Shown here: piece after piece, positions 22,201 to 35,100 of the stretch | How positions within the stretch are numbered: position 1 is the first letter of the stretch | How the letters are laid out: each line of letters starts with the position of its first letter | Source of the DNA: Edaphochlamys debaryana | Taxonomy: Eukaryota; Chlorophyta; Chlorophyceae; Chlamydomonadales | Assembly (NCBI GenBank): GCA_016858145.1 | Contig: JAEHOE010000013.1 | Coordinates: 1 to 64,000, forward strand | Reading direction: 5' to 3' | Length of the DNA: 64,000 nt | Notes under the pieces: generated by a model | The model's input: the letters and a program-made list of their open reading frames with translations, nothing else | Database searches by the model: none | Told to the model about the DNA's origin: nothing | Program-made: the position numbers and the translations under genes

Positions 22201-25200
22201 GCCCCAGCCCAAGTCCCGGCCTCAGCCGGAGCCGCAGCCGCAGCACTGGCCCTGCCTACAGCCGCAGCCGCAGCCGACCTCGTGCCGGGCACGGCAGCGG
22301 CGGGGATGGCGCGGGCGCGGTGCGGGGCCGCGGGGAGAGGCGCAGCCGCTGGGGCGGCGTGGTATCGCCCGAGGACCGCAGACGGGGGGCGGCGGCCGGC
22401 CTTCAGGATGCCGAGGTGCCACGACGGTCCGCAGTGGGGCACCGGTTCGGCAGGTCGCGGAGGTTTGTGGGGCCCGAGGACGACAGCGACGGCGACAGAG
22501 GCCCTGGAGGCGGCAGGAGCGGCCGCAGCGGCCGCAGCTCCGAGGGCCGGAGGCAGAGGAGCCGCAGCGCAGGCCGCCAGCGGAGCCGGAGCGGTGCCTC
22601 TGCCTGCGCTTCTGGTGCGGAGGAGCCCGCAGGAGATGAGGTGAGCCCCCGGCAAGCTCATCCCTCCTTGACAGTTGCGTCCCGGACCGCACGGCCCCGC
22701 ACGCACTGCCTGGCCCCTCAATGCCTTTTCAGCGCCCCCTGTCCCCGCCCGCTATCTTCCCCCCGCAGCCGCCCTCGCCCATGGCCCCCCTCCACCTGGA
22801 CGCCGCCTACCGCGCCGTGCTGCCCCGCCCCGCCGCCGCCACCCTGGCCGTGCGGGGCCCGCGCATCGCCTGGCTCCCGCCAGACCCCGCGCAGGCCCAG
22901 GCCCAGGCCCAGCAGCGCAGGCGGGGCACCCGGGCAGGCGCCCCCTCCAGCGGTGCCGAAGCGAGTGCTGCAGAGGGCGAGGTGGCCATGGCCGAAACGG
23001 ACGGAGAGGCCGGGGCGGAGACTGGCGGAGAGGCGGAGGGCTATCAGAGGCGGCGGAGGCGGCGGTCCTCCCAGGGCCCTCCGCCCGATCCCGGTGCCCC
23101 GCTGGAGGGCCTGGACGCCGCCTGGGACGCCACCCGGCCCCGGCTGCGGGGCGCCTCGTTCGCTCACCGCAGCGTAGCGGCGGCCATGAAGGGGGAGCTG
23201 CAGGTGGGGGGAGGCGGGGTGGGGACGAGCGAGGGGGCGTGAGGCTGACCGCTGCCGTGCTTGCAGGTTTGCGCACTGCCCAAGCTCCTTGACGCCCTGT
23301 GCATGGGCCCGTCGCATGTGGCCATCCCCCCCTGTCCCTCTCCAAACCCCACCCACCCTAACCCCCCCTTCCCAGGCCCGGCGCGAGAAGCAGCTGGCCA
23401 AGGCCCTGGCTCTGCAGGCGGCGCTGGCGGGGGAGCGGGTGGACGAGCTGTGGCCCGCACTGGCGGAGGCGGGGCGCAGGGACGTGCTGGCAGAGGCGGA
23501 GGCGGCGGAGGCGAACAGGGAGCGCGCGGCGGCACGGAGGGAGCGGCTGGCGGAGCTGGGGCGGCGCTGGCGGCAGCGCAGGGGCCGGGGCTCCCTTGCA
23601 GAGGGGAGGGACCGCGGCAGGAGTGGAGGCGAGGGCGAGGGCCCAGAAGCGCCTGCTGCGCCCTTTGCTGCGGACGGGTACATGTCCGTGGAGGATGCCC
23701 CGCCGCGGCGCAGTGTGGAGGTCGGCGGGGTCCACAGCAGCGGGGGCAGCCACAGCGGCCGGGGCAGCGACGGCGGCGCACGAAGCGCTGTGGGCAGTCC
23801 TGGCGGCGCCAGTGGAGGCCGGAGCGCCGGGACTCACGGCAGCGGCAGCGGTAGGAGCAGCAAGGGTAGGAGCTTGAGCAAGCGCAGCAGCAGCAGCAGC
23901 AGTAGCCGGAGTGCGAGCCCTGGCCGGGCGGAGGGCAGCGGCGACGGCCCTGGCCGTAGCCGCAGCGCCGGCGGAAGTGGCCGTGAGTCCCCGCGGTTGA
24001 GTGCGGCCGACTCTCGCTCGGGAAGCCAGCGGGACGGCGTCGGGGGCCGCGGCAGTCACAGCTCGACAGCCGGCGGTGGCGTGGGCTCCGACGCAGATGG
24101 CGGCGCGGCCGACAGCCTCCGCCGGTCCCCAGAGGTTGAGGGCAGCGCTCGGCTCAGCCAAGCGGGCAGCGGGGGCGGAGGCAGCGGCAGCACCAGCGGG
24201 GGGGGGAGCCGCAGTGAAGCCCCACAGCACAGCCGGGAAGGGGCCGGGAGTGACGGCGAGGTCCGCAGCGGTGAAGGGGACAGCGAGGAGGCGGCCGCCT
24301 CCCCGCCGCCGCGCTCGCCCGCTGGATCGCGGGCCCCGTCCCAGGGCGCCAGCCCCCGCTCGCATCACCGCACCGCCCCGGACTCCACGTACAGCCCTTC
24401 ACGGCATAGCCGCAGCCCCAGCCCCAGTCAAAGCCGCAGCCCCAGCCCAAGCCGCAGTCCCAGCCCCAGCCTGTCTCTGGGCAGCGCCTTCGACCGCAGC
24501 CGCAGCCCCGTCACCCCCACCCGCTCGCCGCTGCGGGCCGCGCCCCTGCGCCCCTCCCGGCCGCCGCACTTCCTGGCGGCGACCAAGGCCTCACTGGCGG
24601 CCCTGCAGGTGGTGGGGCGGGAGGGGGGGTGGGATGGGGTTCCGCAGGGCTGGGTCGCCCGCTGTGGGGCGGGACTAGGTGTCGAGAAGGCGCCCGCTCA
24701 TCGCACACTCCACTCAGTTGACCTCTGTCATTGCCCTGTCCCGCAGGCCGCCGGGGGTCTGCAGGCAGGGGCCCAGGCGCCCGCTGCCGACCCCTCCTTC
24801 CAGCTGGTGGAGAAGAGGTGAGGGGGGGGGGGGCCAGCAGGCGTACCTCAACGTCTCCCTTTGCGGGCTACCCACCCCGGGCAAATGCCCCTCCCGTCCC
24901 CGCCTGCAGAGCGCCCGCCGTGGGCTTCAACCCCGCGCCCAGCCCCACACGCGCGCCCCGCTACAGCCGCTCGCCCGGCCCCGGGCACTACTTTTCGCCG
25001 GGCGCCGAGGCGGCGCTGTCCCGCATCCCCCGGCCCCCCGCACCCGCCTTTGGCACCTCCCGCCGCGGCGCCGTCTCGCCGCACGGGCTGCCGTACCTGC
25101 CGTACGATGTAGGCCGCACTGCGCCCGGTCAGACGGGCAATGATCACGGCAGCCCGACGCGGCACTACGGCGAGCCCTCGGCCGCTGCGGTGGCGGCTGC

Positions 25201-28200
25201 GCTGCAGCGGGAGCCGGGAGCGGCGCTGGACGCCACCAAGCGCCGCGCGCCCGCCGCCGTCATCTCGCCCGCGCCCTCGGCCGAGCAGGCGGAGGAGGAG
25301 GGCGAGGGCCCCGAGGGGTCGCGGCTGGTGCTGGACGTGCGGTGAGGCCTGCGGCCGGGTGGGGGGAGGGGCAGGGAGCAGGCAGCACGGTCGCCGGCTG
25401 CTGAGGGAGGCCGCATGGGCCTTCCCCCTCCCCTACCCGCCCCGTCCACCCCCCTCCTCCCGCCCAGGTACACGCTGGTGGAGCCCCGGGTCAGGGGCGC
25501 ACCGCTCATGCGCCCGCCCCAGGTGAGCGAAGGAACGCGCGGGTGTTGTGGAGCAACCGTACACGGTACAGCTGCCACCTCTCCCACTTTCGGCCCTCCC
25601 ACCCGACGCCCCCCCCCCCCCCACCCTCACTCCCCCCCCTACCCCCGGACCCCGCCCCCCGTGCAGGTGGTGGTGGAGGACGAGCAGGGCGTGCCCCTGG
25701 AGCCGCTGCCGCCCTGGGCCCTGGCCGACCCCTGGGCCCTGGACGCAGCCATCCGCCCCCGCCGCCCCGCCTGGGGCTTCCAGGGGCCCGGACACCAGGA
25801 CCTGGCAGCGGTGAGGGATGGGAATTGGGGGGGGGTGCAGGATGGTTCGAGACGCCCGATGGCCAGGTAGAGGGCTCCCTGTGGCGAGCCTGTGCGTGAG
25901 ACGGCGGTAGCGGCCTGCCCCCTCCTCAGTGCCTCAGTGCCTCAGGGTTGACTGCCTCCACGCAGTCACAGATGTCTGCACAGCTGCGACCCTGCTAACC
26001 CGCACCAGCCCCTGCGTGACCCCCCTGCCCTCACCCTCTCCCCTCCCCCCCCTCCCCCCCAGAGCCCCGTGGGCCGCTACCTGCTGGACCTGCGGCCCGT
26101 GTTCGCGCTGGTGCAGCGGAGGGTGCTGGGGGGGGACTTCAGCAGGCCCCCGGACAGGTGCGGAGGGGGGGGGAGGTGGTATCACTGGCACAGAAGGGAC
26201 GTGGCTGCTCGAGCAGTCGAGGCACAGGGAAGTGTGTGTACGGGCCAGGGCAGAGCCATGTGTGGAGCTGGTGGGCTCCGCGTCCCGACGCCCCCCCCTC
26301 CCCATGGACCGGCCCGCAGGTACGCTGGCGAGGCGGAGGCCGCCCGGCGGCTGCGGCGCGCCCCCGCTGCGGGGGACTACGAGCTGGAGGCGGCCTGGGC
26401 CTACCTGTGCAGGCGGGCGCCGCAGGTGGGGGGGAGGCGGGTTGTAGGACTGCGGCGGGGAGGAGGGCCTTGGGTACGCACATCACCGCCTGCCCCTCCA
26501 TCCCCCCTCCCCCCCTCCTCAGGTGCTCATGCGCCTGGCCGCCCCCCGCTGGCCGCCCGAAGGCCCATCCGGCGGCTCCCCCCCTCGGCCCGGCGCCCCC
26601 CTCTTCGGTCTGGACGCCGAGGTGGCGGTGCGGCAGCGGGGCGAGGCGCTGCTGGAGCTGTCGGCGGCGCTGGACGCCATCCGGCCCCGCGCCCCCGCCT
26701 GGGGCTTCGCGCCGCTGGTGACGTGAGCGGGCGCTACCGGGGGGGAAGGACGGGGCCCCCGGGAGCATCAAACGGGATGGCGCCATCGCTTGTGCACCGC
26801 CCCCCCCCCCCCCCGCAACACAGAACTCATGTGTGCCCCCACTCCTTCCTTTCCCTGTGCCTGGTGGCCCCGATTACGCGCGCACTGTTAGGCACTGAAC
26901 CCTCCTCACCCCCGTTCCCTCCCACTTACCTCCCCCTCCTCCTCCGCAGGTTGGTCCGCCGCCTGCCCTCCGCCCCCCCGGGCCGCGGCTTCGGTCCGCT
27001 GCTGTCCTTCGACCTGGACCTGGCCATAGGCCTGGTGCGGAGGCGCGTGCCGGGGGCGCTGCCCTGGGCCGCCATGCTCAGCAGGCAGGGCGTGCTGGTG
27101 AGCAGGGGGGGGGCGCTGTTGGGAGAAGTGCCGGGGGAGGAAAGAACGGGACGCCTCCTGCCATTGCACAATGCGGGGCCCCCCACCTTCCCACCCACCC
27201 CCTCCCTGCCTCCCCCACCCGCTGCCCCTCAGGACGAGCGCGCCCTCGCTGCCGCCCGCCACCTGGCGCCGGGGGCCTACGAGGCGGAGGCGGCCTGGCG
27301 GGCGGCGCAGCCCCGCCCCCGAGCCACCGACTTCGCCAGGGCGGTCGGGCACATCCTGGTGTGTGAATGTGTGTGGGGGGGGGCACAGAGCGCAGTGTAT
27401 GTCATGTTCCCCTTGCACCGGCCTGTCATGTTACCAAGCCGCAGTCCACAAGCCGAGCACCCTGTCCCCGCTGCCTCCCCGCTTGCCCCGCCCCCACCCC
27501 CCACCCCCCACCCAGGACGCCTCTGAGCCCCCCCCTTCCGACGACGGCGGCGAGCTGCCCTACGGCGCCCGCCTGGCCCTGGACCCCGCCGCCGCCAAGG
27601 ACGCGCTGCTGCCCCGCCGCAGCCGCGCCGCCTGGCCGCTGCTGGCCAAGGGCCTGGGCCGGGATCAGGGCCCGCAGGACCCCGCCTACGCCGCCCCCAC
27701 CGCGCACCTGCCCCTGCCCGACCCCGACCTGGACCTGGCCACACGGTGGGGGGGGAGGGAGGGCAGGGAAGAGGGGAGGGGAGAGGGGAGGACTTGGGAG
27801 GGTCTGAGAGAGGCTGGGAAATGAGAAGAGGCGGGCCCAGTGCCCGTGGCCCAATCCGCTCGGGGTTCGGTCAGTGGGTCAGTCGGCCTCCCGCTGCCGC
27901 CCCTCCATCACCCCTCACCCCACCACCCCACCACACCCGCCCCCCCAGGCCCCGCCCCCGCGCTGCGCTCGTGGACCCCACCCCCGCGGGGGGCCACGAG
28001 CCACCGGTGGCGGAGCCCTCCCTGCACACCGCCCTGAGGGGCCCCGGCTGCTACCCGGGGGCGGCGGAGCAGGTGCGCTCGCTCCTGGCCCTGCTTCCCG
28101 CGCTGTCCTTTCACGCTGCTTTTGCAAGGGCCTCTTGCCCAGCCTTGTTCTGAGCGTCTCAGCTCCTCCCCCCATCCCTTCCCCACCCGTTCACCCTCCC

Positions 28201-31187
28201 ACCGCTCCCCTCTGTAACCCCCCCCCCACCGCCTGCCCGCAGGCCTCCGCCGCCGTGGGCCCCGCTGCCCGGGCGGTGGACTTCTCGCGGGCGCCCGAGC
28301 GGCGGCTCATGGCGGACGACAAGCCCGGGGTGGAGGACGTGCGCCGGGGGGGAGGGGGGGAGAGGGAGGGGGGCGGAGGGGATGCAGAGGGCTCGATCTC
28401 CTTCTGGCGGAGAGGAGGCAGGTGTGTGCTGGGGAATGCAGGCGGAGCGGCGCAGCTGAGGGGCATCCGCTCCGTCCCCCGCCCCCCTCCCGCAGGTGCT
28501 CGAGGGCAACCGCCTGGTCCTCTCCCCCCACATCGCCCTGGACGCCGTACGCCCGCGGCCCCACGTGGCCACCATCGCACCCGAGGAGCGCGACCGGGCC
28601 CACCCGGGCCCCGAAGTGCTGCCATACTTCCACACCATGTACGACACGGTGCCTGGTCTCGCGCTGGCCCTCAAGCGGGCGCCGGGGCAGCCCGGCTTCG
28701 ATGCGCTGGCGGGACGAGATCCGGATCTACGGCACCTGTACGGCCTGCCGGACGGCATCGAGCCCTTTGAGGCGCCGTACAACCGGGCGGTTGGCCCCGC
28801 CTGGCTGGGCCCCGACGATGTGCCGCTGACCGCCCTGGCGGGCTTCCGGAGGGCCCCCGCGGCGGACTTCGCCACGCAGAGGCCGCGCACGCCCCCGGCC
28901 CCAGGTGAGGGGCGAGCGGGCCGCACTGCCCGCGGCCTGCTCCCATCGCTGGGGGACCTTAAAAGCTGCGACTTGTAAATGAAGCCTCGGGCACCGGGCA
29001 ACCCCTGGAGCTAGAGTGAGGACGCCTCCGCCCACCCCGCACCTCGACCCCCCTCCCCCCCCCCCCCCCCTCTCCCCCCCTCCCCCCCCCCCCAGACTAC
29101 GAGGGCCAGCGCCTGGACCTGGACCCCGCCGCGGCGCTGGACGCCACCCGCCGCCGCCCCCCGGGCGCCCCCGACCTGGGCCGGGGCAGGGCGCACGGGG
29201 AGCCGGACATCCCCCTGGGGGCGGACTGGGACCTCACCGCGTGGCTGGACTACCACCCAGAGTGGGAGCGGGGTGGGGGTGGAAAGGAGGGGGAAGAGGG
29301 GTGTGCCCTGGGTCAGGGGGTGACATCGCCGCGGACGTAGCTGGCCCGCTGGGCCCCACAGCCCGAGGGCTCCATCACTGGGCCTCAGACGCAGCACCGG
29401 GGCCCGCGGGCTGAGCGGCCCACGACAGGACAAGGCATTGCCCCCGCCAGCCCACTTCTTGCCTTGCCCTGCCCTGTCGCCCTGCTCCTGATGCCTGGCG
29501 CTCTCCGCCCATGCACCCCTCTGCCCTCTCCCCACCCCCCTTGCCTCTCCCCTCCCCCTCCGCAGCATTGGTGCCGTTCGCGCGCCCCTGGCCCCCGCTC
29601 GGCCGCTGCTGCTGGGGCGCCAGACCAGCCGGGCGCAGGCGCAGAGGGCGGACCCGAGAGTGGGCGAGAACCCCACCGGTGCGCCGGAGGGGCGGCCCGG
29701 GTAGCACTGTTGACGCGGCACTCCTCCGTCCGCCTGCCTGCGCTCGGCAGGGTATCCTCGCCCTCATCCCCCAACCCCCAGTGCACCGCCCACCCCCATG
29801 CCCCCGCCCCCAGGCGACATCGACGCCGGCGTGTACCGGGTCAAGCACCGCCTGGTGAGGGGCCGCCCAGGGAGGGAAGGAGGGGCTGCAGAGGCGCACC
29901 TCCCTTGCACCCGGCCCCGTGTAGCTACCCCGTCCTCACCGTATCGTCCCTCCCCGCCCCCCCCCCAGCTGTGGCGCTCCGCACCCGCCATCGACTTTGC
30001 TCGGGCCGCCCAGCGCCCCCCCTCCGCCGGCCTCCCCCCTGGGGCGCTCCCGGCCGACCCCGAGGCGGGCAACGTGCTGGCGCTGCGCCCCGCCCCGCCC
30101 CGGGGGTGGAGCCCCCCGCTGCACCCGGGCAGCCCCGGGCGGCAGCCGTTCGGGCGGCGGGAGGAGCGCTGGCTGCAGCCGGGTGAGGGGGCCGGTGGGC
30201 CACCGGGGTCAGGCGGGGGCCGGGGCTGCACGGATGCAATCACGAGGGCAGCCTTATGGCGTGTGTGCCGTGTGCTGTCAAGGGTGACAGGATAAGGATA
30301 ATGATAAGGATCTCCCGTTCCCCACCCTCCCACCCACCCTCTCTCAGGCGCCGACCCCGCCTACCGCCCCCCCGGGGCCGTGGGCGACGAGGGCGGGGCG
30401 CTGTTCCTGCGCCACTCGGCGGACGACCTGGCGGCCCTGCGGCGGAGGGCCACGGCCGCCAACGCCCCCGCGGCGCCCTGGGGCTGGATGACGTCGCGGA
30501 GGGACGCCAGCGTGAGGCTTAGGGGGGCAAGGGGGAGGGGCCCCTGGGGGCTGATGCGGGCAATGCTCGGACCTGCACCCTGCCCAGCAGCCTCCGGCTG
30601 CCTGCCCCCATCGCGCGCAGGGATGCGGTGCTGCTCGTGGGAGCCACAGCGGCCGCCCGCCTCCCCAGCGGCCTCCCCTGTCCCACTGCCCTTCACTGCC
30701 CTCCACCCCCAGCCCCACCCGCCACCCCCACCCCCTGCCCCCGCAGGTGCTGCAGCCCGACGGCGCGCTGCCCCGGCCGCTGCGGCGGCGCACCAACCCG
30801 CCCCCCGCCGCCCCCGGCCCCCACGTGCCCCTGTCCCTGCTGCACCGCCTGCCCCCCGCCGGCGCCGAGCTGGAGCTCGTCAAGGCCCTCCCGCCCGACG
30901 ACCCCCGGGTGCGCAGGGGAGGGGAGGGGGGGGATAAGAGGAGAGGAGGGAGCGGGAGGCCGGGCTGCACGTGTGCCCGCCTGCCGCCCGGCCTCCCAGA
31001 GGCAGCGGGCCCGTGCGCACCTTTGCCGCTCCTGCGTCCTTCCGGGCCACGTGCCGCACTGCGTGTGTCCTCTGAGGCCACCCCTCCCCCCCCATCCCAG
31101 GTGGTGGCCCTGCGGCGCCGCGACCGCGTGCTGCAGCGCATGGCGGACAAGATACGGAGACAGCGGGTGGCGGTGGCGGGGGTGTAG
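19250..31187 (+). CDS. Giant RS-rich protein with degenerate STPGR/SHIPPO-like repeats
   Basis: About 27 exons and about 2,550 residues. The start MMEERRPTAQ (19250-19279) joins in phase to the exon at 19372. Joins at 21636/21786, 21907/22036 and 23201/23376 also keep phase, supporting one gene. Residues 1-700 are Ala/Gly/Ser-rich. Exons at 22036-22639 and 23376-24606 are rich in RS/SP dipeptides (SRSRSRS, SPSPSRSPSPS), with a coiled-coil-like basic segment (REKQLAKALALQAAL). From about 22770 onward most exons repeat a loose pattern of the form DA-x-RPR-x-P-x-x-x-FA-x-x-x-R, for example WDATRPRLRGASFAHR, LDAIRPRAPAWGFAP, RAVDFSRAPERR and APAADFATQRPR. One copy (near 24960) has YSRSPGPGHYFSP followed by PAFGTSRR, the classic PGPG-x-Y form of sperm-tail PG-rich repeats. 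Such proteins bind axonemal microtubules. A flagellar or microtubule role is inferred. Confidence 0.75.
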
Positions 31188-32105
31188 GCGCTAGGTAGTA
31201 GGCGCCGGGAGGGAGAGAGAGAGGAAGGGAGGCAGGGGGCGGGGGGGGGGCAGCCGTGCATGGGCAGCGGTGCCACGTGGTGGGGCGGAGGCAGGGGGGC
31301 AGGCCTGCAGCGGTGCCGCTGGCACGTCCCTGCCGGGTCCAAGCGCCTGGCCTGCATGTGCTTCTGCCGGCAGGGAAGGGCGTGCGGTTGGGGGCACCGG
31401 CAGCAGGCTGGCGTGTCATTGCGCCGCGCGCGGTGTTCAGGTGTGGCCCCCGAACAAGCCTGCGGACTGGCTAGTGCAGCCCCGGGCGTGGGGTACCTTT
31501 TTAATGAGGAACGTAGTTAAGGGTCTTTGCACCACGCAAGTGGGCACCCCACAATGTGATGCAGGGGGGCCAAGCTTTGATGCAATTGCAGCGGAAGGGG
31601 CTTCCATACCAACCACTCCTGGCTTACCAACAGCCTGGCTGACTGGCTAATTGCCAGGTTTTGGCTCAGGGCGGTTGGCAAGCGGCGGGCCATCTTCACC
31701 GGGGCAAGTTGGAAGAGTGAGCGCCTGAGCGGTGACCATTAAGCTTGTAAGCTTAAACACTCGCAAAGGCATATAGCTCATGCTGCTTACGGCATGTCGT
31801 TTGCGTGACCGTTTGATCTCGGGTGTCGTCCCGCTCGCGGCGTGGCATCCCGGCGTGGCAAAATCGGCGTCCGGCGTGTGACGACTGCATCGCGGCCCTT
31901 CCTCCTCCTTAGCGTTATCAGCACAAACAACAAGCTCATCTGGCGAAACTATCGTAGTTCTGGGAGTACCCAGATTTGCGCGCGACTTACTTCGCCAGCC
32001 TTCCTTCGCCACTAAGCGCATAAACAAGAGGGTAGCTGTGACCTGTATCATCAAGCGTGTCTGATACTACCTGCACTGCACTTGAGGCAGCGACCTGACG
32101 CCATC
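31188..32105. other. 3' UTR of the repeat-protein gene and promoter side of the metalloprotease
   Basis: An intergenic region between two plus-strand genes. It begins with G-rich sequence that probably belongs to the 3' UTR and becomes more AT-rich after about 31480, consistent with a change to intergenic or promoter DNA. It contains the TGTAA hairpin described at 31739-31756. No coding motif is visible. Confidence 0.4.
31739..31756 (+). terminator. Palindromic hairpin containing TGTAA
   Basis: TTAAGCTTGTAAGCTTAA is a perfect 8-bp inverted repeat around GT, with the TGTAA poly(A) motif at 31746-31750 across its centre. It lies about 555 bp beyond the stop of the giant repeat-protein gene and in the right orientation to be its 3' processing signal. 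Confidence 0.4.
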
Positions 32106-35100
32106 ATGCAGTTCAGTCGCGCTGCCGTGCTGGTAGCCTGTATTTGCGCCCTCTTCTCTCTCTCAGGCAGCAGATGAGTGTGCAGAGCTGAGAAGCCAGA
32201 TTAGTGAAGGTGGGCCGGGCAACTGACGACAATGCTCGGACGTTCTTGCGAGGACGCTCGCGCTTGCAACTGAACGAGCACCCTCGAGACGGAGCATGGC
32301 AAATGTTGTGGAGCTCGTGTTGGGCGGGGCCGCAAATTGCCGGCATGCACACGAACGGCACGCATGCCATGCGTGGCCCGGGGGAGGGAGGGCGCGGGCG
32401 CCGTGGGCATCCCCCGGTCCCCCTCACGATGTGAACCCCTGCCCCAGGTGGCCCCCGCCTCCCCCACCGCGCCCTGCATGGCACCTGGCCCAGCAACTTC
32501 TTCTACGACATGCCCCCGGACTTTCAGCCCGCTCCCCCCGCCTCGCTCCCCGCGCTCTACGTCCCCCTGGTGGTGCACGTGCTCACCTACCGGGACCCCG
32601 CTCTGCCCGGCGGCGTGGGCCCGCCTCGCTGGGCCGAGGCGCCCGCCTTCCTGGACCGGGCGCTGCGCATCACCAACGTCCTGTCCCGACCCACCAACAT
32701 CACATTCTTCATAAAGGTTGGGGCAGCCCGGGGAACGGGGTGGGGTGGCGTGTGTGCGGCACGCGCGGTTGCTTGGTTGGAGAGGCGCGGTTGTCCCTCG
32801 CGCTCTGCTCCTCCCCCTTATCGCCCCCGCTCCCTCCTGCCCTCCTGCCCTCCTGCCCTGGGTGTGCAGGAGCTGCGCTACAACGCCAGCGTGCACCCGG
32901 AGCTGCTGCTGCCCAACAAACCCGCATGGGGCCAGGTCTACTCGTGCAAAGCGGGAAGCGTATGTCTGCCCTCTGGTGAATCCATGAACCGGTATGTTGC
33001 AAGGCTAGGTATTGCTGCAATGCGCAGCCCTGCTTGATCCCGCTCTGCAGTGTGCATAGCTCTGCTAAGGCCCTCCTGGCTTTCCGATGATCTCTGTGCA
33101 GGTTGGTGGTTGACTTCCCCAGAAGCATCCAGGTGTTTATCTTTGATGCTGATGGCACTATCGCTAGCGGCGATGCAGTGGTACCTGGGTGCGTGATGAT
33201 ATGTGTACTAACCCGGCAGGGGATAGATGATCGTCGGTCCGTCAAAACGGAAAATGCCCGCCCTCGGCGTACGTGTTAGTAATCGGATGGGCTCCCGCAG
33301 CAAGCGCTTGCGTCACTCCGCGTCATGCATGGTCGTCCACGGTGTGATGGCAACCCTGCTGTGTGACTTACCGTGATCCCTCAGGAGTGACGTACAGCCT
33401 GTGTACGGCCGTGTCTGGGTGTCGTGGCATGCACTACTACCCGACGCCAACTCCCTGCTGTCGTACAACTTTGCGTCGGTCGCGCTGCTGCACGAGGCCT
33501 TCCACCACCTCGGCCTGCCGCACACCTTTGGCAGTAATGCTGACAACCCCCGCACCAACAGCTGTGCAGATGACGACGGTGTGGCGGACACCAGTGCGAG
33601 CCTGGGTGGGTAGAGGGGGTACGGTGTGTGACTGAGAAGCGTACCTGCTGGCCAGCCTGCCCTGACCGAAGTGACTCACGACGCTCTCGTGGCACAGGAG
33701 CGGCTTCGACGAGTTCCTTGTCAGTGACAGCAGAATACTATTGCAAGGAGCTGTTCTGGATCAAGTACGGCGGTGACTGGAACGCGATTTACCAGCGCCT
33801 GTCGTCGAGGCTGGGCACGCCCGTGGAGGACATGAACGCGTGGTGGGCAGCAGCGGCGGGGGGGCGTGCACCGGGCAGTGCGGGGCGGTGGCCGCTTGCC
33901 AGGGAGCAATAGGCACGGTGCGTGGCTGTTGAGAATGGCCAAGTGCTTGACGCCCTGTGTATGTCCCAGCAGCGCGCCCTCGCTCGCTCCCCACCCGCCC
34001 CCCTGCAGGGCCGACTCCTGCCCCGGCCTGCCCGGCTACGACTCCCTGGGGAACTACATGACCTACGACGCCCCGGTCTGCATAGCAGCCCTGGGCCACT
34101 TCACGCGTGGGCAGGTGAGCGCAGGAAAATTGGGGGTCGAGGTGCCGCAGGCGTTGGTGGGGGAGGGGGCGGGGGAGGGCGGGGGAGGGCTTTGGCGGGG
34201 GGCGGGGGGCGGGGCCTGCTTCGGGGGCCGGGGCCTGCTTCGGTGCGCAGGCCCTCGCAGGCCCCCGTCGTCTTCAACTTTCACCGCCCGTTCACATTGC
34301 TCCCCCCTGGGCCCCCGCCCCCCCCCGGACCAGGTTGAGCTGGTGCACCAATCCACGTCCGTGCTGAACCCGGTGCTGTACGCGTGGGGCCAGTACTATG
34401 AGACCCACAGGGAAGGGCTGCCGAGCCTCCTGGATCCGGAACCTGAGCCCAGCGTTGACCCATGCAAGGTGAGGAGGGCGCATGTGCTCGCTGGTGGGCC
34501 ACGCTCCTATCTATGGGGTGGGCGGGGCTTGAACCTCTGTCCTCCTTGATTCCACAGGTCACGGAGGACGGCTGCGCGTGCAAGGCCTCCTGGAGAATCG
34601 ATGGGGACAAGTACGCGTACTGCAAACGCATCTCTAGCGATGACGACCCCCGTGACACATTGTGAGTGAGGCGGGACTGGCCTTCAATCTGCGGCCCGCG
34701 GGAGGCAGGGCGGACAGCGACCCGCCGGATGGGCGCTGCGCGATGGGGAGCACAGAGCCCTTGGGGTGTCTGGGACCTGTGTGTGGAGCACAGGGGCGGG
34801 GCGACGGTGTGGTCCGTTAGCGGACGGTGGTGGGTGCAAGCAGGAGGGGCCACCCTAACCTCTCCCCCCCCTGCCTCCTGAGCATGCAGCTGTGAGGTAG
34901 CGGACCCTGCCAAGTGCAGCGCTTGTGATGGTGAACCGGATTGCATCATTTTGTGCATCGGTAAGGACTGCTTGGTGCACACCGCACCACCACCGCCGCC
35001 GCCGGTGGCGGCCAGCCCCCACAGGCGAGCTGCCGGAAGCTCCTCGCTCAGACGGACTGAGTCGGGTACTCGGCCCATCCCGCCCCTGCACGCAGGCACC

